The notes under the pieces were generated by a model that was not told the DNA's origin, made no database searches, and saw nothing but the letters and a program-made list of their open reading frames with translations. Below, in pieces: positions 6,955 through 12,867 of a stretch of DNA of 12,867 bases. The position numbers and the translations under genes are program-made. This stretch comes from Bordetella parapertussis (GTDB lineage: Bacteria > Pseudomonadota > Gammaproteobacteria > Burkholderiales > Burkholderiaceae_C): NCBI GenBank assembly GCA_945882755.1, contig CAMCWS010000062.1, forward strand, positions 1-12,867. Direction: 5' to 3'. The stretch's first letter is position 1. Each line of letters starts with the position of its first letter.

Positions 6955-6960
6955 CTCCTT
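6955..6960 (-). promoter_or_regulatory. Strong ribosome binding site of the binding-protein gene
   Basis: AAGGAG on the minus strand is the strongest Shine-Dalgarno sequence in the operon. It fits the need for excess periplasmic receptor over the membrane subunits. Its 6-nt spacing favours the second of two adjacent ATGs (6948). Confidence 0.7.
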
Positions 6961-6972
6961 GAGAATTGCAAA

Positions 6973-8049
6973 TCAATAAGGGAAAGGCCAAACACGCATT
7001 TTTTGTTTGCCTATCGACCACAGCTTGGCCAAGCCATGCGGCTCCACAATCAAAAACCACACAATCAAAGCGCCAAAAATCATCAGCTCGGTGTGCGAAA
7101 CCACAGCGGTGGATATTTCAACACCGGCCAAACCCGCCAGCATGGGCAAAAACTGGTTCAAGAAGATGGGCAGCACCACGATGAAAGCCGCACCCAAAAA
7201 CCCACCCATGATGGAGCCCAGGCCACCAATGATGACCATGAACAACAAACGAAAGGACTGGTCCACAGAGAAAGCGCCGGGCTCCCAAGAGCCCAAATAA
7301 ATAAACGCCCACAATGCGCCCGCCACACCAATGATGAAGGAGCTGACCGCAAAGGCTGAAAGTTTGGCGTACATAGGGCGAATGCCGATGACGGCTGCCG
7401 CCACGTCCATGTCGCGAATCGCCATCCATTCACGGCCGATGGCGCCTCGCACCAAGTTTTTTGCCAGCAGTGCAATCACCACCAACAAGGACAAGCAAAA
7501 CAGGTATTTGCTGACATCACTGTCTAAGGGCAAACCAAAAACCTGAAGGTTGGACACCGACACCGAGCCAGAGGGTGTGTCCAAGGTGAACCATTTCACC
7601 CGCAAAAACATCCAATCGGCAAAAAACTGTGCGGCCAAAGTAGCGACTGCCAAATACAAACCTCTGACACGCAAGCTGGGCAAGCCAAACAACACGCCAA
7701 ACGCTGTGGCGCATAAACCGCCTAAGAGCAAGGCGGGTAGCAAAGGCATATCAGGTACTCGGGCAAAAAAGTTGTAAGCACCGTAAGCACCCACCGCCAT
7801 GAAAGCACCCGAGCCCAAAGAGATTTGTCCGCAATAACCGACCAAAATATTCACGCCCAGTGCGGCCATCGCCATGATGACAAAGGGAATCAAAATGGCG
7901 CGAAACATATAGTCGGAGGCGAAGAAGGGCACAGCGGCAAAAGCCACCAGCAGCAGCAACACGACAAATACGCGGTCTTGCGCAATCGGGAAGATCTGCT
8001 GATCTTCTGGATAAGAGGTTTTGAATTGACCGTTTTCTCTGTAGAACAT
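6973..8049 (-). CDS. livM: Liv-type ABC permease (LivM), 358 aa
   Basis: This is the second inner-membrane permease of the Liv-type importer. Several hydrophobic segments follow a polar N-terminus of about 25 residues. The family block NILVGYCGQISLGSGAFMAVGAYGAY (around 68-93) and the cytoplasmic ATPase-contact loop GREWMAIRDMDVAAAVIGI (around 206-224) are visible, as is the conserved FRLLFMVIIGGLGSIMGGFLGAAF block. Length is normal for LivM. The ATG at 8049 has only a weak ribosome site. It stands 99 nt after livH, the largest gap in the operon, with two hairpins in between, and 21 nt before the binding-protein start codon region. It is expected to form a heterodimer with LivH. Confidence 0.94.
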   Translation of the reverse strand: MFYRENGQFKTSYPEDQQIFPIAQDRVFVVLLLLVAFAAVPFFASDYMFRAILIPFVIMAMAALGVNILVGYCGQISLGSGAFMAVGAYGAYNFFARVPDMPLLPALLLGGLCATAFGVLFGLPSLRVRGLYLAVATLAAQFFADWMFLRVKWFTLDTPSGSVSVSNLQVFGLPLDSDVSKYLFCLSLLVVIALLAKNLVRGAIGREWMAIRDMDVAAAVIGIRPMYAKLSAFAVSSFIIGVAGALWAFIYLGSWEPGAFSVDQSFRLLFMVIIGGLGSIMGGFLGAAFIVVLPIFLNQFLPMLAGLAGVEISTAVVSHTELMIFGALIVWFLIVEPHGLAKLWSIGKQKMRVWPFPY

Positions 8050-8096
8050 GCTTGTCTTATCTGACTTTCACTTTTTTAACTTCGACCCGCTTCGCA

Positions 8097-8117
8097 TAAC
8101 TTTGCTTTGCAAAGTTA
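8097..8117 (-). other. Small perfect hairpin between livH and livM
   Basis: On the minus strand TAACTTTG-CAAAG-CAAAGTTA forms an 8-bp perfect stem with a 5-nt loop. It is A/T-rich, has no U-run after it and so is not a classical terminator. It follows the larger hairpin over the livH stop by about 10 nt. The two could act together in mRNA processing or in protecting the upstream message; that is inference. Confidence 0.5.
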
Positions 8118-8127
8118 GTCTTCGTTG

Positions 8128-8170
8128 AAAAATCATTGACCGCGTCTTTCAGACACGGTCAATGATTTTT
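8128..8170 (-). terminator. Long hairpin spanning the livH stop codon (terminator or attenuator-like)
   Basis: The arms 8156-8170 and 8128-8142 are a perfect 15-bp inverted repeat (AAAAATCATTGACCG). On the minus-strand RNA the stem continues through one U-G wobble and three more pairs, giving 19 consecutive pairs closed by the 5-nt loop UGAAA. The livH stop UGA (8151-8149) begins the loop. On the plus strand the same position is a C-A mismatch, so the structure is better in the sense of the operon. The 3' arm ends in five U. It could be a leaky intrinsic terminator, or a structure that stabilises the acs-livG-livH segment. Ribosomes reaching the stop would melt the 5' arm, so folding should depend on translation. 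Confidence 0.6.
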
Positions 8171-9078
8171 TCGCCAAACAAACCTTGTGGGCGCACCAGC
8201 AAGAACAACAAAGCCAACACATAGGCGAACCAAATTTCAATGCCGCCGCCAACATAGGGGCCCAAAAACACCTCGGAGAGTTTCTCTCCCACACCAATGA
8301 TGAGTCCACCAATGATGGCGCCAGGCACAGAAGTGAGGCCGCCCAAAATCACCACAGGCAAAGCACGCAATGCCACTGTGGCGAGTGAGAACTGCACGCC
8401 CAGTTTGCTGCCCCAAATCATGCCAGCCACCAAGGCGACCACACCTGCCACGCACCACACGATCACCCAAATGCGGTTGAGCGGGATGCCAATGGACTGG
8501 GCCGCTTGGTGGTCGTCAGCCACTGCTCGCAGCGCTCTGCCGGTGGAGGTTTTTTGGAAAAACACCGACAGCAAAGCAACCAACAGCGCGGCAATGAGTG
8601 CAGCGATCAGGTCTTCTTGGTTGATCAGCAAGCCACCAGGAAAAATATTGTCGAAAGCCATTACAGGGTCTTTGGGCATGCCAATATCTATTTTGTAAAT
8701 ATCGTTGCCGAAAATCGTTTGGCCCAAACCTTCTAAGAAATATGCAATGCCTAGGGTGGCCATCAGCAAGGTGGTGCCCTCTTGGTTAACCAGTCGGCGC
8801 AACACCAGTCGCTCGATCAACCACGCCACCATGAACATCACCCCACCCGCCAACACAAAAGCAATCAGGTTGACCAATACCGGTTGGGTCAAACCCGTCA
8901 ACTGAGGCAACCACTCTGCAAATCGCGCCATCGCCAAAGCAGCAAACAACACCATCGCGCCTTGGGCGAAATTGAACACACCCGAGGCTTTGTAAATCAA
9001 CACAAAGCCCAAAGCGACCAGCGAATACAACATGCCTGCCATCAGGCCGCCGAGCAGGGTTTCAAGAAAGAATGCCAT
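8149..9078 (-). CDS. livH: Liv-type ABC permease (LivH), 309 aa
   Basis: This is the first inner-membrane permease of the Liv-type importer. It starts MAFFLETLLGGLMAGMLYSLVALGFVLIYKASGVFNFAQGAM, the standard LivH N-terminus with its first two membrane segments. The ATPase-contact loop STGRALRAVADDHQAAQSIGIPLNRIW and the block LRALPVVILGGLTSVPGAIIGGLIIGVGE near the C-terminus are also present. Length is normal (about 290-310 aa). The ATG at 9078 is chosen over a TTG at 9087 that overlaps the livG stop. The ATG follows the livG stop by 5 nt, and there is no good ribosome site, so translation probably depends on livG. The last codons form one arm of a long hairpin. Confidence 0.94.
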   Translation of the reverse strand: MAFFLETLLGGLMAGMLYSLVALGFVLIYKASGVFNFAQGAMVLFAALAMARFAEWLPQLTGLTQPVLVNLIAFVLAGGVMFMVAWLIERLVLRRLVNQEGTTLLMATLGIAYFLEGLGQTIFGNDIYKIDIGMPKDPVMAFDNIFPGGLLINQEDLIAALIAALLVALLSVFFQKTSTGRALRAVADDHQAAQSIGIPLNRIWVIVWCVAGVVALVAGMIWGSKLGVQFSLATVALRALPVVILGGLTSVPGAIIGGLIIGVGEKLSEVFLGPYVGGGIEIWFAYVLALLFLLVRPQGLFGEKIIDRV

Positions 9079-9083
9079 GGTGA

Positions 9084-9866
9084 TCAATGCCCTGTGCCTA
9101 AGTAGGCACTGATGACTTCGGGGTTGTTACGTACTTCATCGGGTGTGCCGTCGCCAATTTTTTTACCGTAGTCCAACACCACCACGCGGTCAGAGATGTC
9201 CATCACCACGCCCATATCGTGTTCAATCAACACCACGGTGGTACCAAACTCATCATTCACATCCAGAATAAAGCGGCACATGTCCTGCTTTTCTTCCACG
9301 TTCATGCCGGCCATGGGTTCGTCCAGCAGCAGCAACTGGGGTTCTAGCGCCAACGCTCGCCCAAGGTCTACACGCTTTTGCAAACCATAGGGCAATTGCC
9401 CCACAGGGGTTTTTCGGTAGGGCTGAATTTCCAGAAAGTCGATGATTTCTTCCACCCGTAAGCGGTGCTCGATTTCTTCACGCTCGGCTGGACCCCAGCG
9501 CAATGCTTGCATCAGCAAATTGCTTTTCATGCGCAGGTTGCGCCCAGTCATGATGTTGTCCAGCACGCTCATGCCTTTGAACAAGGCCAGGTTTTGGAAA
9601 GTACGCGCTACGCCCATGACCGCCACTTGGTGGCTGTCCATGTGGCTGAAGGTTTGGCCTCGAAAAGTAATGTTGCCTTGCTGCGGCGTGTACACACCGT
9701 TGATGCAATTGAGCATGGAGCTTTTGCCAGCACCGTTAGGGCCGATGATGGCGCGGATTTCATGCTCGCGGACATTGAAGCTGATGTCGGACAAGGCTTT
9801 CACACCACCAAAGCTCAGCGATATATTGTGTACATCCAAAATCACGTCGCCAACGGCTTTGCTCAT
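9084..9866 (-). CDS. livG: Liv-type ABC transporter ATPase (LivG), 260 aa
   Basis: This is the second cytoplasmic ATPase of the importer. Seen: Walker A GPNGAGKSS (42-50), ARTFQNLALF with the Q-loop (87-96), Walker B LLLLDEP (178-184) and switch H216 in LIEHDMGV. The signature region is LPYGLQKRVDLGRAL (158-172) where the canonical form is LSGGQ. LivG proteins often have LSYGQ here, so the variation is a family trait, though the LPYGLQ form is further from consensus. The MNVEE segment after Walker B is typical of LivG. The start ATG overlaps the acyl-CoA synthetase stop by 4 nt (ATGA), and livH begins 5 nt after its stop, which implies tight coupling across the three genes. Confidence 0.94.
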   Translation of the reverse strand: MSKAVGDVILDVHNISLSFGGVKALSDISFNVREHEIRAIIGPNGAGKSSMLNCINGVYTPQQGNITFRGQTFSHMDSHQVAVMGVARTFQNLALFKGMSVLDNIMTGRNLRMKSNLLMQALRWGPAEREEIEHRLRVEEIIDFLEIQPYRKTPVGQLPYGLQKRVDLGRALALEPQLLLLDEPMAGMNVEEKQDMCRFILDVNDEFGTTVVLIEHDMGVVMDISDRVVVLDYGKKIGDGTPDEVRNNPEVISAYLGTGH

Positions 9867-11809
9867 GCGGCACGCTCCACAGGCGAGAAGGTACGCGCGT
9901 CCATCAAGCGCAAATGGGCGCTGACACTGCCGGTACGGCCATCTTCAAACTTGACCGCGGTTTCAATGAACTGCTCTGCCAAGCCTCGGTACAAAGCGTC
10001 TACCAACACCGCGTATTTTTCAGCGATAAAACCGCGTCGCACTTTGTTGGTTCGGGTGAGTTCGCCGTCATCGGCATCGAGTTCTTTGTGCAACACCAAA
10101 AAGCGGCTGATTTGGCTGCCGGCCAACAAAGCGTCTGCGGCCAAATCGGCATTGACCTTTTCCACACACTCCAGCATGAGTTGGTAGACCTCGGACTTTT
10201 GCGCCAAATCGGTATAGCCCGCATAGCCCAAGTTACGCCGCTCGGCCCAGTTGCCTACCGCTTCAAAATCGATGTTGAGCATGACACAGACTTTATCGCG
10301 GCCATCGCCATAGGCCACCACTTCTTTGATGTGCGGAAAAAACTTCAGCTTGTTTTCCACATACTTGGGCGCAAACATGGCACCGTCACTGGCGCCGCCT
10401 TGGATGCGACCCACGTCTTTGACGCGGTCAATGATTTTCAAATGACCATGGCTGTCGATAAAGCCCGCATCATTGGTGTGGTACCAACCATCAGCGGTCA
10501 ACACTTCGGCTGTGGCCTCGGGGTTTTTGTAATAGCCTTTGAGCAAGCCGGCAGATTTCACCAACACCTCGCCTTGCTCAGACACTTTGATTTCTACACC
10601 GGCACAAGGCACACCGACGGTGTCGGCTCGTGCTTGGTTGTCCGGCTGCAAGCAAACAAACACCGCGGTTTCGGTAGAGCCATACAACTGTTTCAAGTTG
10701 ATGCCAATGGCGCGGTAGAAATTGAACAGATCGGGGCCAATCGCTTCACCAGCGGTGTAGGCCACACGCACCCGCGAGAAACCAAGGTTGTTGCGCAAAG
10801 GACCGTAAATCAGCAGATTGCCCAAGCCATAAATCAAGTGCCCCCACAGGCCTATGGACTGACCATCCATGCGCGCAGGGCCATAGCGTCTGGCAATGTC
10901 CATGAAGTAGGAAAACAAACCGCGCTTAGGTGCGCTTGCATCTTCCATGCGAATCATCACTGTGGTGAGCATGCCTTCAAAAACACGCGGTGGCGCAAAG
11001 TAATAGGTGGGGCCAATTTCTTTCAAATCGATGTTGACCGTGGCTGCAGACTCGGGGCAATTCACCACATAGCCACAGCACAACCACTGTGCATAGCTGA
11101 AAATATTTTGCCCAATCCAAGCGGGTGGCATGTAAGCCAAAACCTCTTCGGCTTCACTTAAATGGTCAAAGTCTGCGCCAGCTTTGGCACGGTCTAGCAA
11201 GCTGCGGTGGGTATGCACCACGCCCTTGGGGTTGCCGGTGGTGCCCGAGGTGAAAAACATGGCCGCTACATCGTCAGCTTGGTTGATGGCCACTTCTTTG
11301 TCGAAAAATGTCGGGTTTTGCTGGGCAAACTGCAGGCCCTTGTCTTGCAAGTCCGACAGGCTTACCAAACCCTCTTGCTGGTAATTGCGTAATCCGCGTG
11401 GGTCATCAAAAAAAATGTGCGCCAATTGTTCGCAATCAGGGCGAATTTCTAGCAACTTATCGACCTGCTCTTGGTTTTCCACCACCGCAAAACGCACCTC
11501 GGCATTGTTGATGGGGAAAACATATTCGGTGGCGACCGCGTCTTGGTAGAGGGGCACCGGAATCGCGCCCAAACTTTGCACCGCCAACATGCTGGCGTAC
11601 AAGCGCGGGCGATTGGCTCCCACCACGATCACATGTTCGCCGCGTTGCAAGCCGCTTTGGTGCAAGCCACAAGCCAAGCCCTTGACCATCTCGGCCAAGG
11701 CCTGCCAAGTCAGGCTTTGCCAAATACCGTATTCCTTCTCCCGCAATGCCGTGGCCAGTGGCCGACGGGCAGCGTGGTCTAACAGCAATCGAGAAAAGGT
11801 GGTGTTCAT
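9863..11809 (-). CDS. Long-chain-type acyl-CoA synthetase (AMP-binding), 648 aa
   Basis: This ANL-superfamily ligase would convert a carboxylic acid, ATP and CoA to acyl-CoA, AMP and pyrophosphate in the cytoplasm or at the inner membrane face. Seen: phosphate loop FTSGTTGNPKG (186-196), YGSTET (376-381), GYYKNPEATAEVLTADGWYHTND (425-447), DRVKD (461-465) and a lysine in TRTNKVRR (K589) at the usual catalytic position. All core motifs look intact. Length and block order resemble the eukaryotic-like long-chain (FAA/FadD15) group more than E. coli FadD (about 560 aa). It is the first gene of the operon and overlaps livG by 4 nt. No Shine-Dalgarno sequence precedes the ATG. Linkage to the Liv transporter suggests it traps the imported acid as its CoA ester. 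Chain length and ring preference cannot be read from sequence. Confidence 0.9.
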   Translation of the reverse strand: MNTTFSRLLLDHAARRPLATALREKEYGIWQSLTWQALAEMVKGLACGLHQSGLQRGEHVIVVGANRPRLYASMLAVQSLGAIPVPLYQDAVATEYVFPINNAEVRFAVVENQEQVDKLLEIRPDCEQLAHIFFDDPRGLRNYQQEGLVSLSDLQDKGLQFAQQNPTFFDKEVAINQADDVAAMFFTSGTTGNPKGVVHTHRSLLDRAKAGADFDHLSEAEEVLAYMPPAWIGQNIFSYAQWLCCGYVVNCPESAATVNIDLKEIGPTYYFAPPRVFEGMLTTVMIRMEDASAPKRGLFSYFMDIARRYGPARMDGQSIGLWGHLIYGLGNLLIYGPLRNNLGFSRVRVAYTAGEAIGPDLFNFYRAIGINLKQLYGSTETAVFVCLQPDNQARADTVGVPCAGVEIKVSEQGEVLVKSAGLLKGYYKNPEATAEVLTADGWYHTNDAGFIDSHGHLKIIDRVKDVGRIQGGASDGAMFAPKYVENKLKFFPHIKEVVAYGDGRDKVCVMLNIDFEAVGNWAERRNLGYAGYTDLAQKSEVYQLMLECVEKVNADLAADALLAGSQISRFLVLHKELDADDGELTRTNKVRRGFIAEKYAVLVDALYRGLAEQFIETAVKFEDGRTGSVSAHLRLMDARTFSPVERAA

Positions 11810-11821
11810 GGCAGGGAGCGT

Positions 11822-11827
11822 ATATTA
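11822..11827 (-). promoter_or_regulatory. Possible -10 element of the acyl-CoA synthetase/liv operon
   Basis: The minus strand has CCCTAATATACG, with TAATAT at 11827-11822. A start about 7 nt downstream would fall near 11815, leaving a 5' leader of only about 6 nt before the ATG at 11809. That agrees with the lack of a ribosome site there. The 16-bp palindrome would then be centred near -60, a usual position for an upstream Crp-type activator site. No good -35 is seen. All of this is tentative. Confidence 0.3.
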
Positions 11828-11866
11828 GGGCCGACTTTGACGCTATTTTGTCTTTTCGACGACAAT

Positions 11867-11882
11867 TAAGGGAAGTCCCTTA
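11867..11882. promoter_or_regulatory. Perfect 16-bp palindrome, candidate operator
   Basis: TAAGGGA-AG-TCCCTTA is a perfect 7-bp inverted repeat with a 2-bp spacer. It is the strongest dyad in the 94 bp between the divergent ATGs at 11809 and 11904. It lies 21 bp before the regulator start and 57 bp from the synthetase start, so one bound dimer could control both. It does not match the Crp (TGTGA-N6-TCACA) or Fnr (TTGAT-N4-ATCAA) consensus. It may be the site of the adjacent regulator or of an unlinked one. Confidence 0.5.
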
Positions 11883-11903
11883 GTCGATTTCACCCCCCCT
11901 TTG

Positions 11904-12620
11904 ATGAACAACGATTTAACCCTCCACCAGCGCAGACGCCCGCCAAGCGCCACCGAGTTGGCCAGCATTCCTTGGCTAAAAGTATTGCAATCCGAAGACC
12001 AAGCTTGGATCAGCGCACAAATCATGGTGGGCGATGCACTGGCTGGCGATGTGGTGTGCCGCATTGGCAAAGCACCCACCTACTGGTTTGGCGTGGTGCA
12101 AGGCTTGCTGAAAATGAGCGCAGACAACGCCCAAGGTGACAGCTTTACCTATGCAGGCTTGTCCGCAGGTGGCTGGTTTGGCGAAGGCACGGTGATCAAA
12201 CGCGAGCCTTACCGCTACAACGTGCAAGCGCTGCGCCCAAGTGTGGTGGCGGGTTTGCCGATAGAAAGCTTTCACCGATTGCTAGAGCAGTCCATCGGCT
12301 TTAACCGCTTTGTGATGAACCAACTGAATGAACGCTTGGGGCAATTCATCGCCGCGCGGGAAATTGACCGCATGACCAACCCAGACATCCGTGTCGCCCG
12401 CAGTTTGGCGGCGCTGTTCAACCCCGTGTTGTTTCCGGGTGTCGGTGAGGTGCTGCAAATCACCCAGCAAGAACTGGCGTATTTGGTGGGCTTGTCGCGC
12501 CAGCGGGTGAATGTGGCCTTGCAACGCTTGGTCGAACAAGGCTGGATTAAGGTGACTTATGGCGGCGTGCGGGTGCTCAACCTCAACGCCTTGCGCAGCC
12601 ATACACTCGACACCCCATGA
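11904..12620 (+). CDS. Crp/Fnr-family transcriptional regulator, 238 aa
   Basis: The protein has an N-terminal cyclic-nucleotide-binding-like beta-roll (about 35-130, with GGWFGEGT at 89-96). A long dimerisation helix (about 128-157) and a C-terminal winged helix-turn-helix follow (about 186-226, ITQQELAYLVGLSRQRVNVALQRLVEQGWI). The cAMP-contact Arg-Ser pair of Crp is not obvious (RYN at 104-106), and there is no N-terminal cysteine cluster as in Fnr, so the effector is unknown. The ATG at 11904 is used in place of the TTG just before it. Seven Cs (11893-11899) occupy the place of a ribosome site. It is divergent from the acyl-CoA synthetase/liv operon and probably controls it, perhaps in response to the imported acid or its CoA ester; this is inference. 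It overlaps the next gene by 4 nt. Confidence 0.9.
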   Translation: MNNDLTLHQRRRPPSATELASIPWLKVLQSEDQAWISAQIMVGDALAGDVVCRIGKAPTYWFGVVQGLLKMSADNAQGDSFTYAGLSAGGWFGEGTVIKREPYRYNVQALRPSVVAGLPIESFHRLLEQSIGFNRFVMNQLNERLGQFIAAREIDRMTNPDIRVARSLAALFNPVLFPGVGEVLQITQQELAYLVGLSRQRVNVALQRLVEQGWIKVTYGGVRVLNLNALRSHTLDTP

Positions 12621-12867
12621 ACGACACCACATCCCGACTGAACAAACGCATGGCCGAACTCGGCCTGTGTTCGCGCCGCGAGGCCGACGACTGGATTGCC
12701 AAGGGCTGGGTCAAGGTCAATGGCGAGGTGGCAGCTCTCGGTAAACCGGTCAGCCCCTTGGACCGCATCGAGGTGGACAAACTAGCCCGAGGCCAGCAAG
12801 ACAAACAAGTCACCATCATCTTGCACAAACCCATGGGCTTTGTCAGCGGCCAGGCCGAAGACGGCCA
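12617..12867 (+). CDS. S4-domain pseudouridine synthase, RsuA/RluF family (3' end outside the window)
   Basis: The 83 codons present begin MNDTTSRLNKRMAELGLCSRREADDWIAKGWVKVNGEVA, an S4 RNA-binding domain (about residues 5-55). The first strand of the catalytic domain follows (TIILHKPMGFVSGQAEDG), with HKP-G matching the NKPxG motif of these enzymes. The family isomerises specific uridines in rRNA (RsuA, RluB, RluE, RluF) or tRNA (RluF also acts on tRNA-Tyr). The SRREAD block fits RluF and RluB; the member cannot be fixed without the rest, including the catalytic Asp. The ATG overlaps the regulator stop (ATGA), so both are probably cotranscribed. It is a housekeeping gene with no evident link to the transport operon. 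Confidence 0.85.
   Translation, partial: MNDTTSRLNKRMAELGLCSRREADDWIAKGWVKVNGEVAALGKPVSPLDRIEVDKLARGQQDKQVTIILHKPMGFVSGQAEDG

Noticed and set aside
9914..11161. Very long plus-strand open frame (415 codons) antisense to the acyl-CoA synthetase.
   Set aside because: The minus strand encodes an intact synthetase with all core motifs; the antisense translation has no recognisable domain and is a typical shadow frame.
12282..12632. Minus-strand frame of 116 codons over the regulator.
   Set aside because: It overlaps the helix-turn-helix coding region of a clear Crp/Fnr gene and has no independent support.
1..12867. Search by eye for CRISPR repeats, toxin-antitoxin pairs, phage genes, restriction or other defence genes.
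   Set aside because: No regularly spaced repeats and no genes of those families were seen; apart from the IS remnant the window is ordinary metabolic and transport content.

Overview
The window looks like a betaproteobacterial chromosome, most likely Burkholderiales and probably Comamonadaceae (Limnohabitans, Rhodoferax or a relative). This is inferred from the Bug/TctC-type periplasmic receptor, the NodI/NodJ-type ABC-2 transporter, and the style of the Liv-type ABC operon with attached acyl-CoA ligases. No rRNA or other taxonomic marker is present, so the genus is a guess.

Layout. Positions 1 to about 480 hold the 3' end of an IS481-like insertion sequence. Its transposase frame is interrupted by one in-frame stop, and two imperfect direct repeats lie at its end. 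About 10 bp further on is the 3' end of a tRNA-Phe(GAA) gene on the minus strand, preceded on that strand by a small lipoprotein gene. Divergent from the lipoprotein is a two-gene ABC-2 exporter (NodI/NodJ type, 863-2553, plus strand), which converges on the end of a long minus-strand operon.

The core of the window is that operon, read from 11809 down to 2566. In order of transcription it encodes a long-chain-type acyl-CoA synthetase, LivG ATPase, LivH permease, LivM permease, a periplasmic amide/branched-chain-type binding protein, LivF ATPase, a PaaK-like adenylate-forming protein with a degenerate phosphate loop, and an orphan Bug/TctC receptor. Five of the seven junctions overlap or are separated by fewer than 25 nt. 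The exception is a 99-nt gap between livH and livM that holds two hairpins, one with the livH stop codon in its loop. Together the genes look like an ABC uptake system for an organic (fatty, aromatic or alicyclic) acid, coupled to CoA activation inside the cell. The substrate cannot be read from the sequence.

Divergent from the operon is a Crp/Fnr-family regulator (11904-12620). The 94-bp shared promoter region holds a perfect 16-bp palindrome that is a good operator candidate. The regulator overlaps by 4 nt an S4-domain pseudouridine synthase of the RsuA/RluF family, which is cut by the window edge.

No CRISPR array, prophage, toxin-antitoxin or recognisable defence system was seen. No stretch longer than 300 bases lacks a gene or RNA. 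The most promising material for follow-up is the ligase-ABC-ligase-Bug operon with its candidate operator, the degenerate PaaK-like protein, and the hairpin over the livH stop codon.
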